Counted from the first letter of the stretch, positions 24,054-32,795 are shown. The stretch is 64,000 bases of DNA from Prevotella sp. khp7 (GCF_900109055.1 NZ_FOIV01000001.1:1-64000), one strand, 5' to 3'. The notes: generated from the letters alone by a model not told the origin. Numbers and translations: made by a program.

Positions 24054-25628
24054 TTACTTCGTTTCGATTTCTTCCTGCATATCGATATACTGCCGGTTGT
24101 TGTCGTAGAACTCGTATTGTAGGAAGGCTAGCTTCTGCGATGGGACTACCCTTACGCCCATTCCGTACTTCAATTGCCATTGTCGTTTTAAGCTGAACAG
24201 GCCCTTGTTGATGTAGGCGTCTACGTAGGGGTGTACATGCAGATAGAACTTGCGGATACCGATCTTGTTCACCAGTGTGTCAATCTTACTCTCCAATGTA
24301 TCCGTAAAGAGGATACTTGACTTGATCGTTCCTTTTCCGAAACAGGTGGGGCAGGTCTCTTCGACATTCACGCTCATAGCGGGGCGTACTCTCTGTCGGG
24401 TAATCTGCATCAGTCCGAATTTTGACAGTGGCAGAATATTGTGCTTGGCGCGATCCTTCTGCATGTTCTTACACATACGCTCGTAGAGTAGCTGACGGTC
24501 TTCTGGTAGTTTCATATCGATGAAATCCACGATAATGATACCGCCCATATCCCTCAGTCTCAATTGACGTGCCAACTCATCGGCAGCGCCTAGATTTGTT
24601 TCCAGAGCGTTGGTCTCCTGACTGTTTTCTTTCTTGATTCTGGTGCCGCTGTTCACGTCGACCACGTGCATAGCCTCCGTACTCTCTATGATAAGGTAGG
24701 CACCATGCTTGTAGTTTACCGTTTTGCCGAAGCCCGACTTAAGCTGCTTGGTTACATCGTAATTATCGAAGATAGGTACCGTACCGTTGTACAGTTTCAC
24801 AATCTCCTTCTTTTCGGGAGCAATCAGTCCCAAGTAGCTTTTTATTTCTTCATATATGCCGCTGTCGTTTACGTGGATACCGTCATACGTTGGGTTGAAT
24901 AAATCACGGAGCAATGCTACGGCGCGGCTTTCCTCCTCAAAGCACAATTGTGGGCGCTCTGTAGTTTTCTGTACTTTCGTGATGGCATCTTCCCATCGCT
25001 TGAGCAGTATCTTCATTTCTGCGTCAAGTTCTGCGGCTCTTTTGCCTTCGGCTACCGTACGTACGATAACACCGAAGTTCTTGGGTTTAATACTCTGTAT
25101 CAGCTGTTTCAGTCGGGTTCTCTCTTCGCCACGCTTGATCTTTGTTGATACGGAAACGCTGTCTTCAAAAGGTATCAGCACCAGATAGCGTCCAGCGAAA
25201 CTCAGTTCGCATGTCAATCGTGGACCCTTGGTGTTGATAGGCTCTTTTACAATTTGTACCAGCAGTTCCTGTCCAACCTTCAACTTGTTGGCAATGCTCC
25301 CTTCTTTTTCCAGTTTCGGCTGCAGAGTTGCTTTTTGGATAGGGTAGAGCTTCTTGCGGTCACTAACTACCTGTTTCAGGTATTTCTCATAAGAGTTGAA
25401 TTGACTTCCCAGATCGAGATAATGCAGAAAGGCCACTCGTTCAGAGCCGACGTCGACGAAGCATGCGTTCAGTCCGGGCATCAGTTTTTTTACTTTTGCC
25501 ACATAGATGTTGCCAACCGAATATGATACCGTGCGCTGCTCTTTCTGGTATTCCACCAGTTGCTTGTCTTCGAGCAGTGCTATTGATATGTCTTTCGGTT
25601 GAACATCAATGATTACTTCACTTGTCAT
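24054..25628 (-). CDS. rng: Ribonuclease G/E
   Basis: A 524-residue endoribonuclease for rRNA maturation and mRNA turnover. It starts with the family N-terminus and an S1-like domain (GNIYVAKVKKLMPGLNACFVDVG), has the DNase-I-like catalytic aspartates in VDVNSGTR and GGIIIVDFIDM, and the Zn-link cysteines in ETCPTCFGKG. No long C-terminal degradosome scaffold is present, so it is RNase G-sized. It lies in the HU / basic peptide / rng cluster. Confidence 0.95.
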   Translation of the reverse strand: MTSEVIIDVQPKDISIALLEDKQLVEYQKEQRTVSYSVGNIYVAKVKKLMPGLNACFVDVGSERVAFLHYLDLGSQFNSYEKYLKQVVSDRKKLYPIQKATLQPKLEKEGSIANKLKVGQELLVQIVKEPINTKGPRLTCELSFAGRYLVLIPFEDSVSVSTKIKRGEERTRLKQLIQSIKPKNFGVIVRTVAEGKRAAELDAEMKILLKRWEDAITKVQKTTERPQLCFEEESRAVALLRDLFNPTYDGIHVNDSGIYEEIKSYLGLIAPEKKEIVKLYNGTVPIFDNYDVTKQLKSGFGKTVNYKHGAYLIIESTEAMHVVDVNSGTRIKKENSQETNALETNLGAADELARQLRLRDMGGIIIVDFIDMKLPEDRQLLYERMCKNMQKDRAKHNILPLSKFGLMQITRQRVRPAMSVNVEETCPTCFGKGTIKSSILFTDTLESKIDTLVNKIGIRKFYLHVHPYVDAYINKGLFSLKRQWQLKYGMGVRVVPSQKLAFLQYEFYDNNRQYIDMQEEIETK

Positions 25629-25682
25629 GGTCTTTGTCTTTCTAAATTAACGTCTAATAGAGGTTGTCGTTAAAACTCAAGA

Positions 25683-25739
25683 AAGGAGTGCTGCCTTCCG
25701 TATTTGAGGGATAGGCTGTTACACTCCTTCCATTTCTTT
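25683..25739 (-). terminator. Possible weak hairpin between small basic gene and rng
   Basis: aaggagtg (25683-25690) and cactcctt (25732-25739) can pair across a 41-base loop. No clean T-tract follows, so it may be a leader structure of rng rather than a terminator. Confidence 0.3.
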
Positions 25740-25770
25740 TCTCTGCATCACAGAGGGGCAAGCTTGTTTT

Positions 25771-25860
25771 TTACTTGCTCTTGTGACGATTCTTGCGCAG
25801 TCTCTTCTTACGCTTGTGAGTAGCCATCTTGTGGCCCTTCTTTTTCTTTCCGTTTGGCAT
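25771..25860 (-). CDS. Tiny basic protein, AURKAIP1/COX24 (mS38/bS22)-like
   Basis: A 29-residue protein, MPNGKKKKGHKMATHKRKKR followed by LRKNRHKSK; more than half of the residues are Lys, Arg or His. The spacing HKM-x2-HK-x2-K-x2-K-x-R resembles the core of mitochondrial mS38 (AURKAIP1/COX24) and of mycobacterial bS22, which bind 16S rRNA near the decoding site. I know identical-looking short proteins next to HU in Bacteroides and Prevotella, usually left as hypothetical. It lies 30 bases behind the HU gene and upstream of rng. A ribosomal role is inference. Confidence 0.8.
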   Translation of the reverse strand: MPNGKKKKGHKMATHKRKKRLRKNRHKSK

Positions 25861-25890
25861 AATCTTAATTGTTTTTATTGATGTTTGTAA

Positions 25891-26166
25891 TTACTTCATT
25901 TTCTCGATAAAACTCTTAGAGGGCTTGAAAGCGGGGAAGTCGTGAGCCTCAATAACGAGCGTTGTGTTTTTCGAGATGTTGCGAGCCGTCTTTCTGGCAC
26001 GGCGCTTTACAACGAATGTGCCGAAGCCGCGCAGGTAGACATTCTCCTTGTCTTCTGCGAGCGATTGGCGGATAACCTCCATGAAGGCCTCTACAGATGT
26101 CGCAACATCTCTTTTCGCCACGCCGGTCTCCTCAGCAATTTTGTTGATGATTTCTGCCTTTGTCAT
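25891..26166 (-). CDS. HU-family DNA-binding protein
   Basis: A 91-residue nucleoid protein (MTKAEIINKIAEETGVAKRD...), with the DNA-arm pattern RGFGTFVVKRRARKTARN and the closing PAFKPSKSF. It binds and bends DNA as a dimer. Typical HU/IHF length. The promoter is a minus-strand TAACTTTG (26233-26226) with TTTC 20 bases further up. It heads a minus-strand group with the tiny basic gene. Confidence 0.96.
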   Translation of the reverse strand: MTKAEIINKIAEETGVAKRDVATSVEAFMEVIRQSLAEDKENVYLRGFGTFVVKRRARKTARNISKNTTLVIEAHDFPAFKPSKSFIEKMK

Positions 26167-26225
26167 ATTTCTATACTTATATATATTAATAATGTGAAAA
26201 TCCGAATCTCTTGGATTTCGGACTG

Positions 26226-26257
26226 CAAAGTTACTAATTTTCAGTAGATTACCGAAA
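26226..26257 (-). promoter_or_regulatory. Promoter of the HU gene
   Basis: On the minus strand TTTC (26257-26254), a 20-base spacer, TAACTTTG (26233-26226). The start is expected near 26219, giving a leader of ~52 bases. It lies back-to-back with the pyruvate kinase promoter. Confidence 0.65.
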
Positions 26258-26316
26258 TATTTCCCGTTTTTTTTTCAAAAATTGATGAAAATCGCCTCTC
26301 TTTGCCCCTTTTTTTG

Positions 26317-26324
26317 TATCTTTG
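26317..26324 (+). promoter_or_regulatory. -7 box of pyruvate kinase promoter
   Basis: TATCTTTG at 26317-26324 predicts a start near 26331, 18 bases before the ATG at 26349. The longer in-frame start at 26322 would lie inside this box and is excluded. The -33 element is not clear. Confidence 0.6.
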
Positions 26325-26348
26325 CACCATAAAATCGAGCATATATTT

Positions 26349-27788
26349 ATGAAACAGACAAAGATTGTTGCTAGCATCAGTGACCGCCGATGTGATGCGG
26401 AGTTTATCCGTAAGTTGTTTATGGCGGGTATGAATGTTGTCAGGATGAACACAGCCCATGCCGACGAGCAGGGTATCAAGCAGATTATTAAGAATGTAAG
26501 GAGCGTGAGTAAGCATATTGGCATTCTCATCGACACAAAAGGACCTGAGGTGCGCACCACAGGATGTGACGCTCCCATCACTTACAAGACGGGTGACGTT
26601 GTGAAAATCTTCGGTCGTCCAGAAATGGACACTACTCACGACATCATAAACCTTTCTTACTCAAACTTTGCAGCCGACGTGCATGAGGGCTGTCATGTGC
26701 TTTTCGACGATGGCGCCCTCGACATGGAGGTTATCGGTGTCAATGGTCCTGCCGTCATCGCTCAAGTTAAGAATGATGGTGTGCTGGGAGCTCACAAAAG
26801 TGTCAATGTACCAGGTGTACATATCGATCTGCCCACACTTACAGAGAAAGATCGTAAAAACATCATGCTTGCTATACACGAGGATATTGATTTTATTGCC
26901 CATTCATTTGTACGCTCAGCTGCTGATGTCCGTGCCGTACAGGCCATTCTTGATGCCTACAATTCGGACATCAAGATTATCTCGAAAATTGAGAATCAGG
27001 AGGGTGTTGACAATATCGATGAGATTATCGAGGCTTCTTATGGCATCATGATTGCTCGTGGCGACTTGGGTATAGAGGTACCCATTGAGCGCATTCCAGG
27101 TATTCAGCGTCAGATTATCCGTAAGTGTGTACATGCTAAGAAACCTGTGATTGTGGCTACTCAGATGCTTCACACCATGATTAATAATCCTCGTCCTACG
27201 CGTGCAGAAGTTACTGATATAGCCAATGCCATCTACTATCGTACCGACGCTCTGATGCTCTCAGGCGAGACGGCCAGCGGTAAGTATCCTGTTGAGGCTG
27301 TACAGACGATGTCGGCTATTGCCGAACAGGCAGAGAAGGATAAAATGCGTGAAAATGATATTGAAGTGCCATTGTCGGCTAATTGTGATATCCGTGAGTT
27401 CATGGCTCACTCAGCGATAGAGGCTACAGAGAAACTTGGTGTGAAGGGTATCATTACCGATTCCAATACAGGTGATACAGCTCGTAATCTGGCTGCTTTC
27501 CGAGGTCCCAACCCAGTGTTGGCCATTTGTTATCACGACAAACTCCAGCGCTTACTCAACCTTTCTTATGGCGTGATTCCCGTCTACCAGAAAGAACATA
27601 TCGCTCCCGATGCACTGTTTCAGGCTGCAGTACGCATGCTCCGTCAGAAAGGCTATGTAGAGGAGAATGATAAGATTGCCTACCTGAGTGGTAACGTGGG
27701 AGAGGGCGGAGGTACCAAACTTCTTGAAATTAACACAGTGCGCGAGATGTTCACTAACAACTATCGCTTCCATACCCCTAAGAAATAG
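26349..27788 (+). CDS. pyk: Pyruvate kinase
   Basis: Last step of glycolysis: phosphoenolpyruvate plus ADP to pyruvate plus ATP. 479 residues. Signatures: TKIVASISDRRCDAEFIRKL, GILIDTKGPEVRTTG, the catalytic-lysine region IKIISKIENQEGVDNIDEI, MIARGDLGIEVP and MLSGETASGKYP. The C-terminal regulatory domain is present. Cytoplasmic, normal length. The M3 peptidase gene follows after 24 bases. Confidence 0.96.
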   Translation: MKQTKIVASISDRRCDAEFIRKLFMAGMNVVRMNTAHADEQGIKQIIKNVRSVSKHIGILIDTKGPEVRTTGCDAPITYKTGDVVKIFGRPEMDTTHDIINLSYSNFAADVHEGCHVLFDDGALDMEVIGVNGPAVIAQVKNDGVLGAHKSVNVPGVHIDLPTLTEKDRKNIMLAIHEDIDFIAHSFVRSAADVRAVQAILDAYNSDIKIISKIENQEGVDNIDEIIEASYGIMIARGDLGIEVPIERIPGIQRQIIRKCVHAKKPVIVATQMLHTMINNPRPTRAEVTDIANAIYYRTDALMLSGETASGKYPVEAVQTMSAIAEQAEKDKMRENDIEVPLSANCDIREFMAHSAIEATEKLGVKGIITDSNTGDTARNLAAFRGPNPVLAICYHDKLQRLLNLSYGVIPVYQKEHIAPDALFQAAVRMLRQKGYVEENDKIAYLSGNVGEGGGTKLLEINTVREMFTNNYRFHTPKK

Positions 27789-27812
27789 CTATCTAACAAT
27801 GTAATATAATTT

Positions 27813-29951
27813 ATGAAACTTTCTACCTTTATTTTAACTTTTGGCTTGGGCGCATTGTCGCTTCAGGCCTCTGCCGTTTTACCATTAGAGATGAGTAATC
27901 AGACAATACGTCGTAACCCCTTGCTTGAGCCTAGTAAACTGGCTTTCGGGGCACCAGACTTCAAACAGATAAAAGAGAGCGACTATCTTCCTGCAATTCA
28001 AGAGGCTATCAGTCGGCAACGTGAAGAAATACAACAAATAGTAGATAATCCGGACGCTCCTACATTCCAGAATACTATTCTCGCTTTTGAGCAGAGCGGT
28101 CAACTTTACGAACGTGTTACCCGCATTTTCGATGCCCTCGTTGATGCTCACAAGACACCTGTCATTGCCGAGACAGAAGCTAAGGTGACGCCTCTGCGTA
28201 CAGAGCTCGCTAATGAGATTAACTTTAATAAGGCTTTGTTCCAGCGTATCAAAACCGTCTACGACCGCGAGTTCTCTAAACTCTCGGGAGAAGACCAACG
28301 CCTAACTGAAGTTGTATATAAACGTTTCGTACGTGCAGGAGCTCTTTTGCCTGATGATAAGATGGAACGTATGAAGCAGATTAATATGCGTATAGCAGAA
28401 TTGCAGCAGCAATGGGGTACTGTGCTCCCGGATGCCACCAACGACGCTGTGGTATGGGTTGACAACAAGGCAGATCTCGCAGGTCTTAGCGAGGCGGATA
28501 TTGCTCAGTGTGCCAAGGATGCACAAAGTCGTGGCGGTAAGGCTCCTTATGCCATTGTTATCGTTAATACCACACAGCAGGCTATTCTGACTAATCTTGA
28601 CAATCGAGATCTTAGAAAGCGTGTCTACGAGGCCTCCCGTCATCGTGCTGATGGGTCTGGTAAATATAACACATATCCTATTGTCGTTGAGATTGCTAAA
28701 TTGCGTGCTGAGATGGGCGAGATTATGGGGTATAATAATTATGCCTCATATTCATTGGAACGTACAATGGCAAAGAATTCAGATAATGTGTATGCTTTTT
28801 TGAGGAATCTCATTAGTGAATATAGCCCCAAGGCTGATGCTGAGACTCAGGCCATCGAGGCTTATGCTCGTAAAACCCAAGGAGCAGATTTCGAGCTTCA
28901 GCCCTACGACCGCTTTTATTATTCGGCCAAGATGAAACAGGAACAATTCAGTATCTCTGATGATGAGGTGAAGCCATATTTCAACATCGACAGTGTACAG
29001 GTGAACGGCGTATTTTATGCCGCCAGTCTGGTCTATGGGCTTTCGTTTATTCCTCGTACCGATCTGCCTACCTATCATCCCGATATGAAGGTGTTTGAGG
29101 TGCGCGATAAGAGTGGTAAACCCATCGCCTTGTTCTATAGCGATCTCTATCGTCGCCCCACTAAGCGTGGCGGTGCATGGATGGATGGTTTCGCCAAGCA
29201 GAGTATTGAACGTGGACAGTTGCCTATCATCTTCAATGTTACCAATTCAGCCAAGGCTCCTGAAGGACAGCCCACGCTGATTAGCTGGGACGAAGTAACC
29301 ACACTTTTCCACGAGTTCGGTCATGCGCTTCATGGCATACTATCCAACTGTCAGTATAACACGCTTAGCGGTACATCTGTAGCCCGTGATTTCGTAGAGA
29401 TGCCTTCACAGTTCAACGAGTCGTTTGCCTCTATCCCAGAGGTGTTCGATCATTATGCCAAACATGCCATTACTGGTGAGCCGATGCCTTCCGATTTGAA
29501 AGAGAAGATGCTGGGTAGTATTAATTTCCACGCAGCCTATGCTTTAGGCGAGAATCTTGCTGCAACTTGTCTTGATCTGGCCTGGCATCATCTGTCATCG
29601 TGCGAAATTCCTGCAGCCGACGAGGCTGATGCCTTTGAGACTAAGGCGTTGGATCGTATTGGTCTGCTTAATGCTCAGATACCTCCTCGTTACAGCACCT
29701 CATATTTTAACCATGTATGGGGTGGAGGGTATGCCGCAGGTTACTATAGTTATCTGTGGACTGAAGTGCTTGCTGTGAATGTAGCTGACACATTCCAGAA
29801 ACTAGGTGCCCTGAACCCTGCTACAGGTCAGGCGTTCCGTGAAAAGGTGCTTAGTCGTGGCAATACTAAGGATCAGATGGAAATGTTTACTGACTTCACA
29901 GGCATGAAGCAGCCAGACGCATCAGGCTTTCTGAAGTATCGTGGTCTCTGA
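27813..29951 (+). CDS. M3 family peptidyl-dipeptidase, secreted
   Basis: A 712-residue zinc peptidase of the Dcp/oligopeptidase A family, with an N-terminal signal peptide (LTFGLGALSLQASA) that places it in the periplasm. The zinc motif is H500-E-F-G-H504 in TTLFHEFGHALHGILS, with the downstream Glu in FVEMPSQFNESF, and the family signature YFNHVWGGGYAAGYYSYLW near the C-terminus. It would trim dipeptides from the C-termini of peptides, fitting the amino-acid-fermenting lifestyle of the group. Probably co-transcribed with pyk. Confidence 0.92.
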   Translation: MKLSTFILTFGLGALSLQASAVLPLEMSNQTIRRNPLLEPSKLAFGAPDFKQIKESDYLPAIQEAISRQREEIQQIVDNPDAPTFQNTILAFEQSGQLYERVTRIFDALVDAHKTPVIAETEAKVTPLRTELANEINFNKALFQRIKTVYDREFSKLSGEDQRLTEVVYKRFVRAGALLPDDKMERMKQINMRIAELQQQWGTVLPDATNDAVVWVDNKADLAGLSEADIAQCAKDAQSRGGKAPYAIVIVNTTQQAILTNLDNRDLRKRVYEASRHRADGSGKYNTYPIVVEIAKLRAEMGEIMGYNNYASYSLERTMAKNSDNVYAFLRNLISEYSPKADAETQAIEAYARKTQGADFELQPYDRFYYSAKMKQEQFSISDDEVKPYFNIDSVQVNGVFYAASLVYGLSFIPRTDLPTYHPDMKVFEVRDKSGKPIALFYSDLYRRPTKRGGAWMDGFAKQSIERGQLPIIFNVTNSAKAPEGQPTLISWDEVTTLFHEFGHALHGILSNCQYNTLSGTSVARDFVEMPSQFNESFASIPEVFDHYAKHAITGEPMPSDLKEKMLGSINFHAAYALGENLAATCLDLAWHHLSSCEIPAADEADAFETKALDRIGLLNAQIPPRYSTSYFNHVWGGGYAAGYYSYLWTEVLAVNVADTFQKLGALNPATGQAFREKVLSRGNTKDQMEMFTDFTGMKQPDASGFLKYRGL

Positions 29952-30017
29952 TGTGTGTGTATCGTTAATTATTCCTAAATGATATGTGCCTAAGTCGGGA
30001 TAATCAAAAAATTGAAG

Positions 30018-30025
30018 TAATTTTG
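30018..30025 (+). promoter_or_regulatory. -7 box upstream of the Fe-S scaffold-like gene
   Basis: TAATTTTG at 30018-30025, about 54 bases before the ATG at 30079. No clear -33 match. It would drive the two-gene scaffold/GGGtGRT unit, which ends at a strong terminator. Confidence 0.5.
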
Positions 30026-30078
30026 TCCGTCAAAATAGGAAATATTAAGTTGTTTAACATTTAAATGTTTTATTATCA

Positions 30079-30780
30079 ATGATTTATTCAAAAGAAGTGG
30101 AGAACATGTGTAGCGTTTGTAAGGGCGCTTACCATGGACCTGCACCTATCCCCGAGGAGGGCAAGTGGGTTGCAGTAAAAGAAATCAAGGAAATTTCTGG
30201 TTACACCCACGGTATCGGCTGGTGCGCACCTCAGCAGGGCGCTTGTAAGCTGAGCCTGAACGTTAAGGACGGTGTTATTCAGGAGGCTTTGGTAGAGACC
30301 ATCGGATGTACAGGTATGACACACTCAGCTGCTATGGCTTCTGAGATTCTGCCTGGTAAGACTATCCTCGAGGCTCTGAACACTGACCTGGTTTGCGATG
30401 CTATCAACACTGCTATGCGTGAGCTCTTCCTGCAGATTGTCTACGGTCGTACACAGAGTGCTTTCTCTGAGGGCGGTCTGGCTATCGGCGCTGGTCTTGA
30501 GGACCTGGGTAAGGGTCTTCGCTCACAGACTGGTACTCTCTACGGTACAGTAGCTAAGGGTACACGTTATCTGGAGCTGACTGAGGGTTACATCACAAAG
30601 CAGTACCTCGACGCTAACAACGAGGTTTGCGGTTACGAGTATGTTCACCTCGGCAAGATGATGGAGGCTGTTAAGAACGGCATGGACGCTAACGAGGCTC
30701 TGAAGAAGTTCACTGGCTCTTACGGTCGTACAACCGAGGAGCAGGGTGCAGTTAAGGCAATTGATCCACGTAAAGAATAA
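30079..30780 (+). CDS. Iron-sulfur cluster scaffold-like protein (NifU/IscU N-domain relative)
   Basis: A 233-residue cytoplasmic protein. Residues ~45-100 follow the IscU/NifU fold pattern: QQGACKLSLNVKDGVIQEAL with a Cys where IscU has its first ligand, then TIGCTGMTHSAAMASEILPGKT with the second. A third ligand in the usual place is not obvious; Cys in TDLVCDAI is a candidate, and two extra cysteines (CSVCKG) lie at the N-terminus. The C-terminal ~100 residues are unlike IscU. It always seems, in genomes I recall, to be paired with a GGGtGRT gene. Codon use is strongly biased, suggesting high expression. Cluster-binding is inference. Confidence 0.8.
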   Translation: MIYSKEVENMCSVCKGAYHGPAPIPEEGKWVAVKEIKEISGYTHGIGWCAPQQGACKLSLNVKDGVIQEALVETIGCTGMTHSAAMASEILPGKTILEALNTDLVCDAINTAMRELFLQIVYGRTQSAFSEGGLAIGAGLEDLGKGLRSQTGTLYGTVAKGTRYLELTEGYITKQYLDANNEVCGYEYVHLGKMMEAVKNGMDANEALKKFTGSYGRTTEEQGAVKAIDPRKE

Positions 30781-30781
30781 T

Positions 30782-30787
30782 AGGAGG
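30782..30787 (+). promoter_or_regulatory. Perfect Shine-Dalgarno before the GGGtGRT gene
   Basis: AGGAGG at 30782-30787, 8 bases before the ATG at 30796. Bacteroidota ribosomes generally hide the anti-Shine-Dalgarno sequence and their genes lack such sites; other starts in this window show none this strong. It therefore stands out and may matter for regulation. Confidence 0.75.
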
Positions 30788-30795
30788 ATACGACA

Positions 30796-31812
30796 ATGAT
30801 TAGAAAAGTACAGTTTGAGAGTCAGGAGCGCCGTATCAACCAGGTTCTTGCTGCTCTGAAGGAGAATGGCATCAACTCTATCGAGGAAGCCAATGAGATT
30901 TGTGAAAAGGCAGGTGTAGATCCATATCAGATGTGTGAGGACACACAGCTGATCTGTTTCGAGAACGCTAAATGGGCATATGTTTGTGGTGCTGCTATCG
31001 CCATCAAGAAGGGCGTAAAGACAGCTGCCGAGGCTGCTGAGGCCATCGGTATCGGTCTGCAGAGCTTCTGTATCCCCGGATCAGTAGCCGACGATCGTAA
31101 GGTAGGTATCGGTCACGGTAACCTCGCCGCTCGTCTGCTCCGCGAGGAGACTGAGTGCTTCGCATTCCTGGCTGGTCACGAGAGTTTCGCTGCTGCCGAG
31201 GGTGCTATCAAGATTGCTGAGATGGCTAACAAGGTTCGCCAGAAGCCTCTCCGCGTTATCCTGAACGGTCTTGGTAAGGATGCTGCCCAGATCATCAGCC
31301 GTATCAACGGTTTCACATACGTACAGACCAAGTTCGACTACTTCACTGGTGATCTGAACGTTGTTAAGGAGGTTCCTTATGGCAACAACCCCAGCCGTCT
31401 GAAGGTTAAGTGCTACGGTGCCGACGATGTTCGTGAGGGTGTAGCTATCCTGTGGAAGGAGAACGTAGACGTATCAATCACTGGTAACTCTACCAACCCA
31501 ACACGTTTCCAGCACCCCGTAGCTGGTACTTACAAGAAGGAGCGCGTACTCGCTGGTAAGCCTTACTTCTCAGTAGCTTCTGGTGGTGGTACTGGTCGTA
31601 CTCTGCACCCAGATAACATGGCTGCTGGTCCTGCTTCTTACGGTATGACTGATACGCTGGGTCGTATGCACTCAGACGCTCAGTTCGCAGGTTCTTCTTC
31701 TGTTCCTGCTCACGTAGAGATGATGGGCTTCCTTGGCATGGGTAACAACCCAATGGTAGGTGCTACCGTATCTGTAGCAGTAGCTATCGATCTTGCTATC
31801 AACAAGAAGTAA
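30796..31812 (+). CDS. GGGtGRT protein (conserved, function unknown)
   Basis: A 338-residue cytoplasmic protein that carries the name-giving motif: FSVASGGGTGRTLHPDN near residue 263. Other conserved-looking parts are FCIPGSVADDRKVGIGHGNLAARLL, FLAGHESFAAAEGAIKIAEMA and the SGNSTNP-like VSITGNSTNPTRFQHP. Family known from Bacteroidetes and anaerobic Firmicutes; no reaction is established to my knowledge. It is 15 bases downstream of the scaffold-like gene with a perfect Shine-Dalgarno, and the codon bias is extreme (high expression). The pair followed by one terminator suggests a two-component complex. Confidence 0.9.
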   Translation: MIRKVQFESQERRINQVLAALKENGINSIEEANEICEKAGVDPYQMCEDTQLICFENAKWAYVCGAAIAIKKGVKTAAEAAEAIGIGLQSFCIPGSVADDRKVGIGHGNLAARLLREETECFAFLAGHESFAAAEGAIKIAEMANKVRQKPLRVILNGLGKDAAQIISRINGFTYVQTKFDYFTGDLNVVKEVPYGNNPSRLKVKCYGADDVREGVAILWKENVDVSITGNSTNPTRFQHPVAGTYKKERVLAGKPYFSVASGGGTGRTLHPDNMAAGPASYGMTDTLGRMHSDAQFAGSSSVPAHVEMMGFLGMGNNPMVGATVSVAVAIDLAINKK

Positions 31813-31831
31813 GTATCATGTTAAAATAAAG

Positions 31832-31862
31832 AATCCCTGCCTGTTGGTGGGGATTTTTTGTT
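31832..31862 (+). terminator. Terminator after the GGGtGRT gene
   Basis: A 10-bp stem (one or two G-U pairs) aatccctgcc (31832-31841) with ggtggggatt (31846-31855), four-base loop, then TTTTTTG. Confidence 0.9.
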
Positions 31863-31928
31863 TATTTATCTATATCATTCTTTTATTTTTTATTTTTTTA
31901 CTATCTTTGCAGCCAATATTAATTAACT

Positions 31929-32756
31929 ATGGACTGCAAACTTATTATCGTGATAGCACTATTTGTGCTTTTGGGAGTATGTTTTTTGATAGTACGTCAT
32001 TTCTATGTAAAGAAATTACGTCGTGAGATTAAACGAGCTCAGACGAGTGAGCGCATTAAGTCGGTTTTCCTGGCTAATGTGAGTCATGCTTTGCGTACAC
32101 CTCTGAATGCCATTATAGGCTTTAGCGACGTGATACTGATGGATAAGCAGGGCGATATGAATCGCGAAGAGATAAAAGAGGTAGCTACGCATATTAACGA
32201 AAATGGTCAGCAGCTTTTTTATTTTATTTCGCAATTGCTTGAACTGTCGAACTTTGAAAGCAGTGTGCTTTCATTCACTATGATAGAGGTGAATCTGGCA
32301 GAGATGATGGCGTCGTATCGCAGAGAGGTGCTGCATGTGGTGAATTCGGGGGTGAGTGTGCTTGTAAGGTCGGATCTGTCGCCTCATTGTAAGGCAAGGC
32401 TTGATACAAACTTAATGCATCAGCTGATGATGAACCTGCTGAATAATGCCGCCCATCGTACCAAAAAAGGTTGCATAACCCTTAATTACGGGTATGAGCG
32501 TAGAGGACTCAGAGTCGTTATTACAGATACGGGTGAGTGTATGCCTAAGGAAGTCCTTGATGGCTCGTATTCAGTGTTGCAGAATGAGGACTCGCTCACT
32601 TTGTCGAATCGTACTAACGAACTTGGACTTTCTATCTGCAAATCAATTGTTGAAGCGTTGGGTGGAGAGATGTCAATCACATCAGAACCAGATAAAGGAA
32701 CTACAGCCTCTATATGGTTCGGCTGTAGAATGCGCCACAAGTATCAGGATTTATAA
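31929..32756 (+). CDS. Membrane histidine kinase without sensor domain
   Basis: 275 residues: a single N-terminal membrane helix (~5-25), HisKA with His53 in VSHALRTPLNAIIGFSD, and an HATPase domain with MNLLNNAAHR (N box), ITDTGECMP (G1) and LGLSICKSIVEALGG (G2). There is no periplasmic sensing loop, receiver or response regulator gene nearby. The G1 box departs from DxGxG at its last glycine. Own promoter TATCTTTG at 31902-31909. Orphan kinase. Confidence 0.9.
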   Translation: MDCKLIIVIALFVLLGVCFLIVRHFYVKKLRREIKRAQTSERIKSVFLANVSHALRTPLNAIIGFSDVILMDKQGDMNREEIKEVATHINENGQQLFYFISQLLELSNFESSVLSFTMIEVNLAEMMASYRREVLHVVNSGVSVLVRSDLSPHCKARLDTNLMHQLMMNLLNNAAHRTKKGCITLNYGYERRGLRVVITDTGECMPKEVLDGSYSVLQNEDSLTLSNRTNELGLSICKSIVEALGGEMSITSEPDKGTTASIWFGCRMRHKYQDL

Positions 32757-32765
32757 AAGAAGAAT

Positions 32766-32795
32766 AATCCCCGCCAAGCTGGCGGGGATTTATTT
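32766..32795. terminator. Bidirectional terminator
   Basis: An 11-bp stem, aatccccgcca (32766-32776) with tggcggggatt (32780-32790), three-base loop, between the convergent kinase and Dabb genes. Confidence 0.9.
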
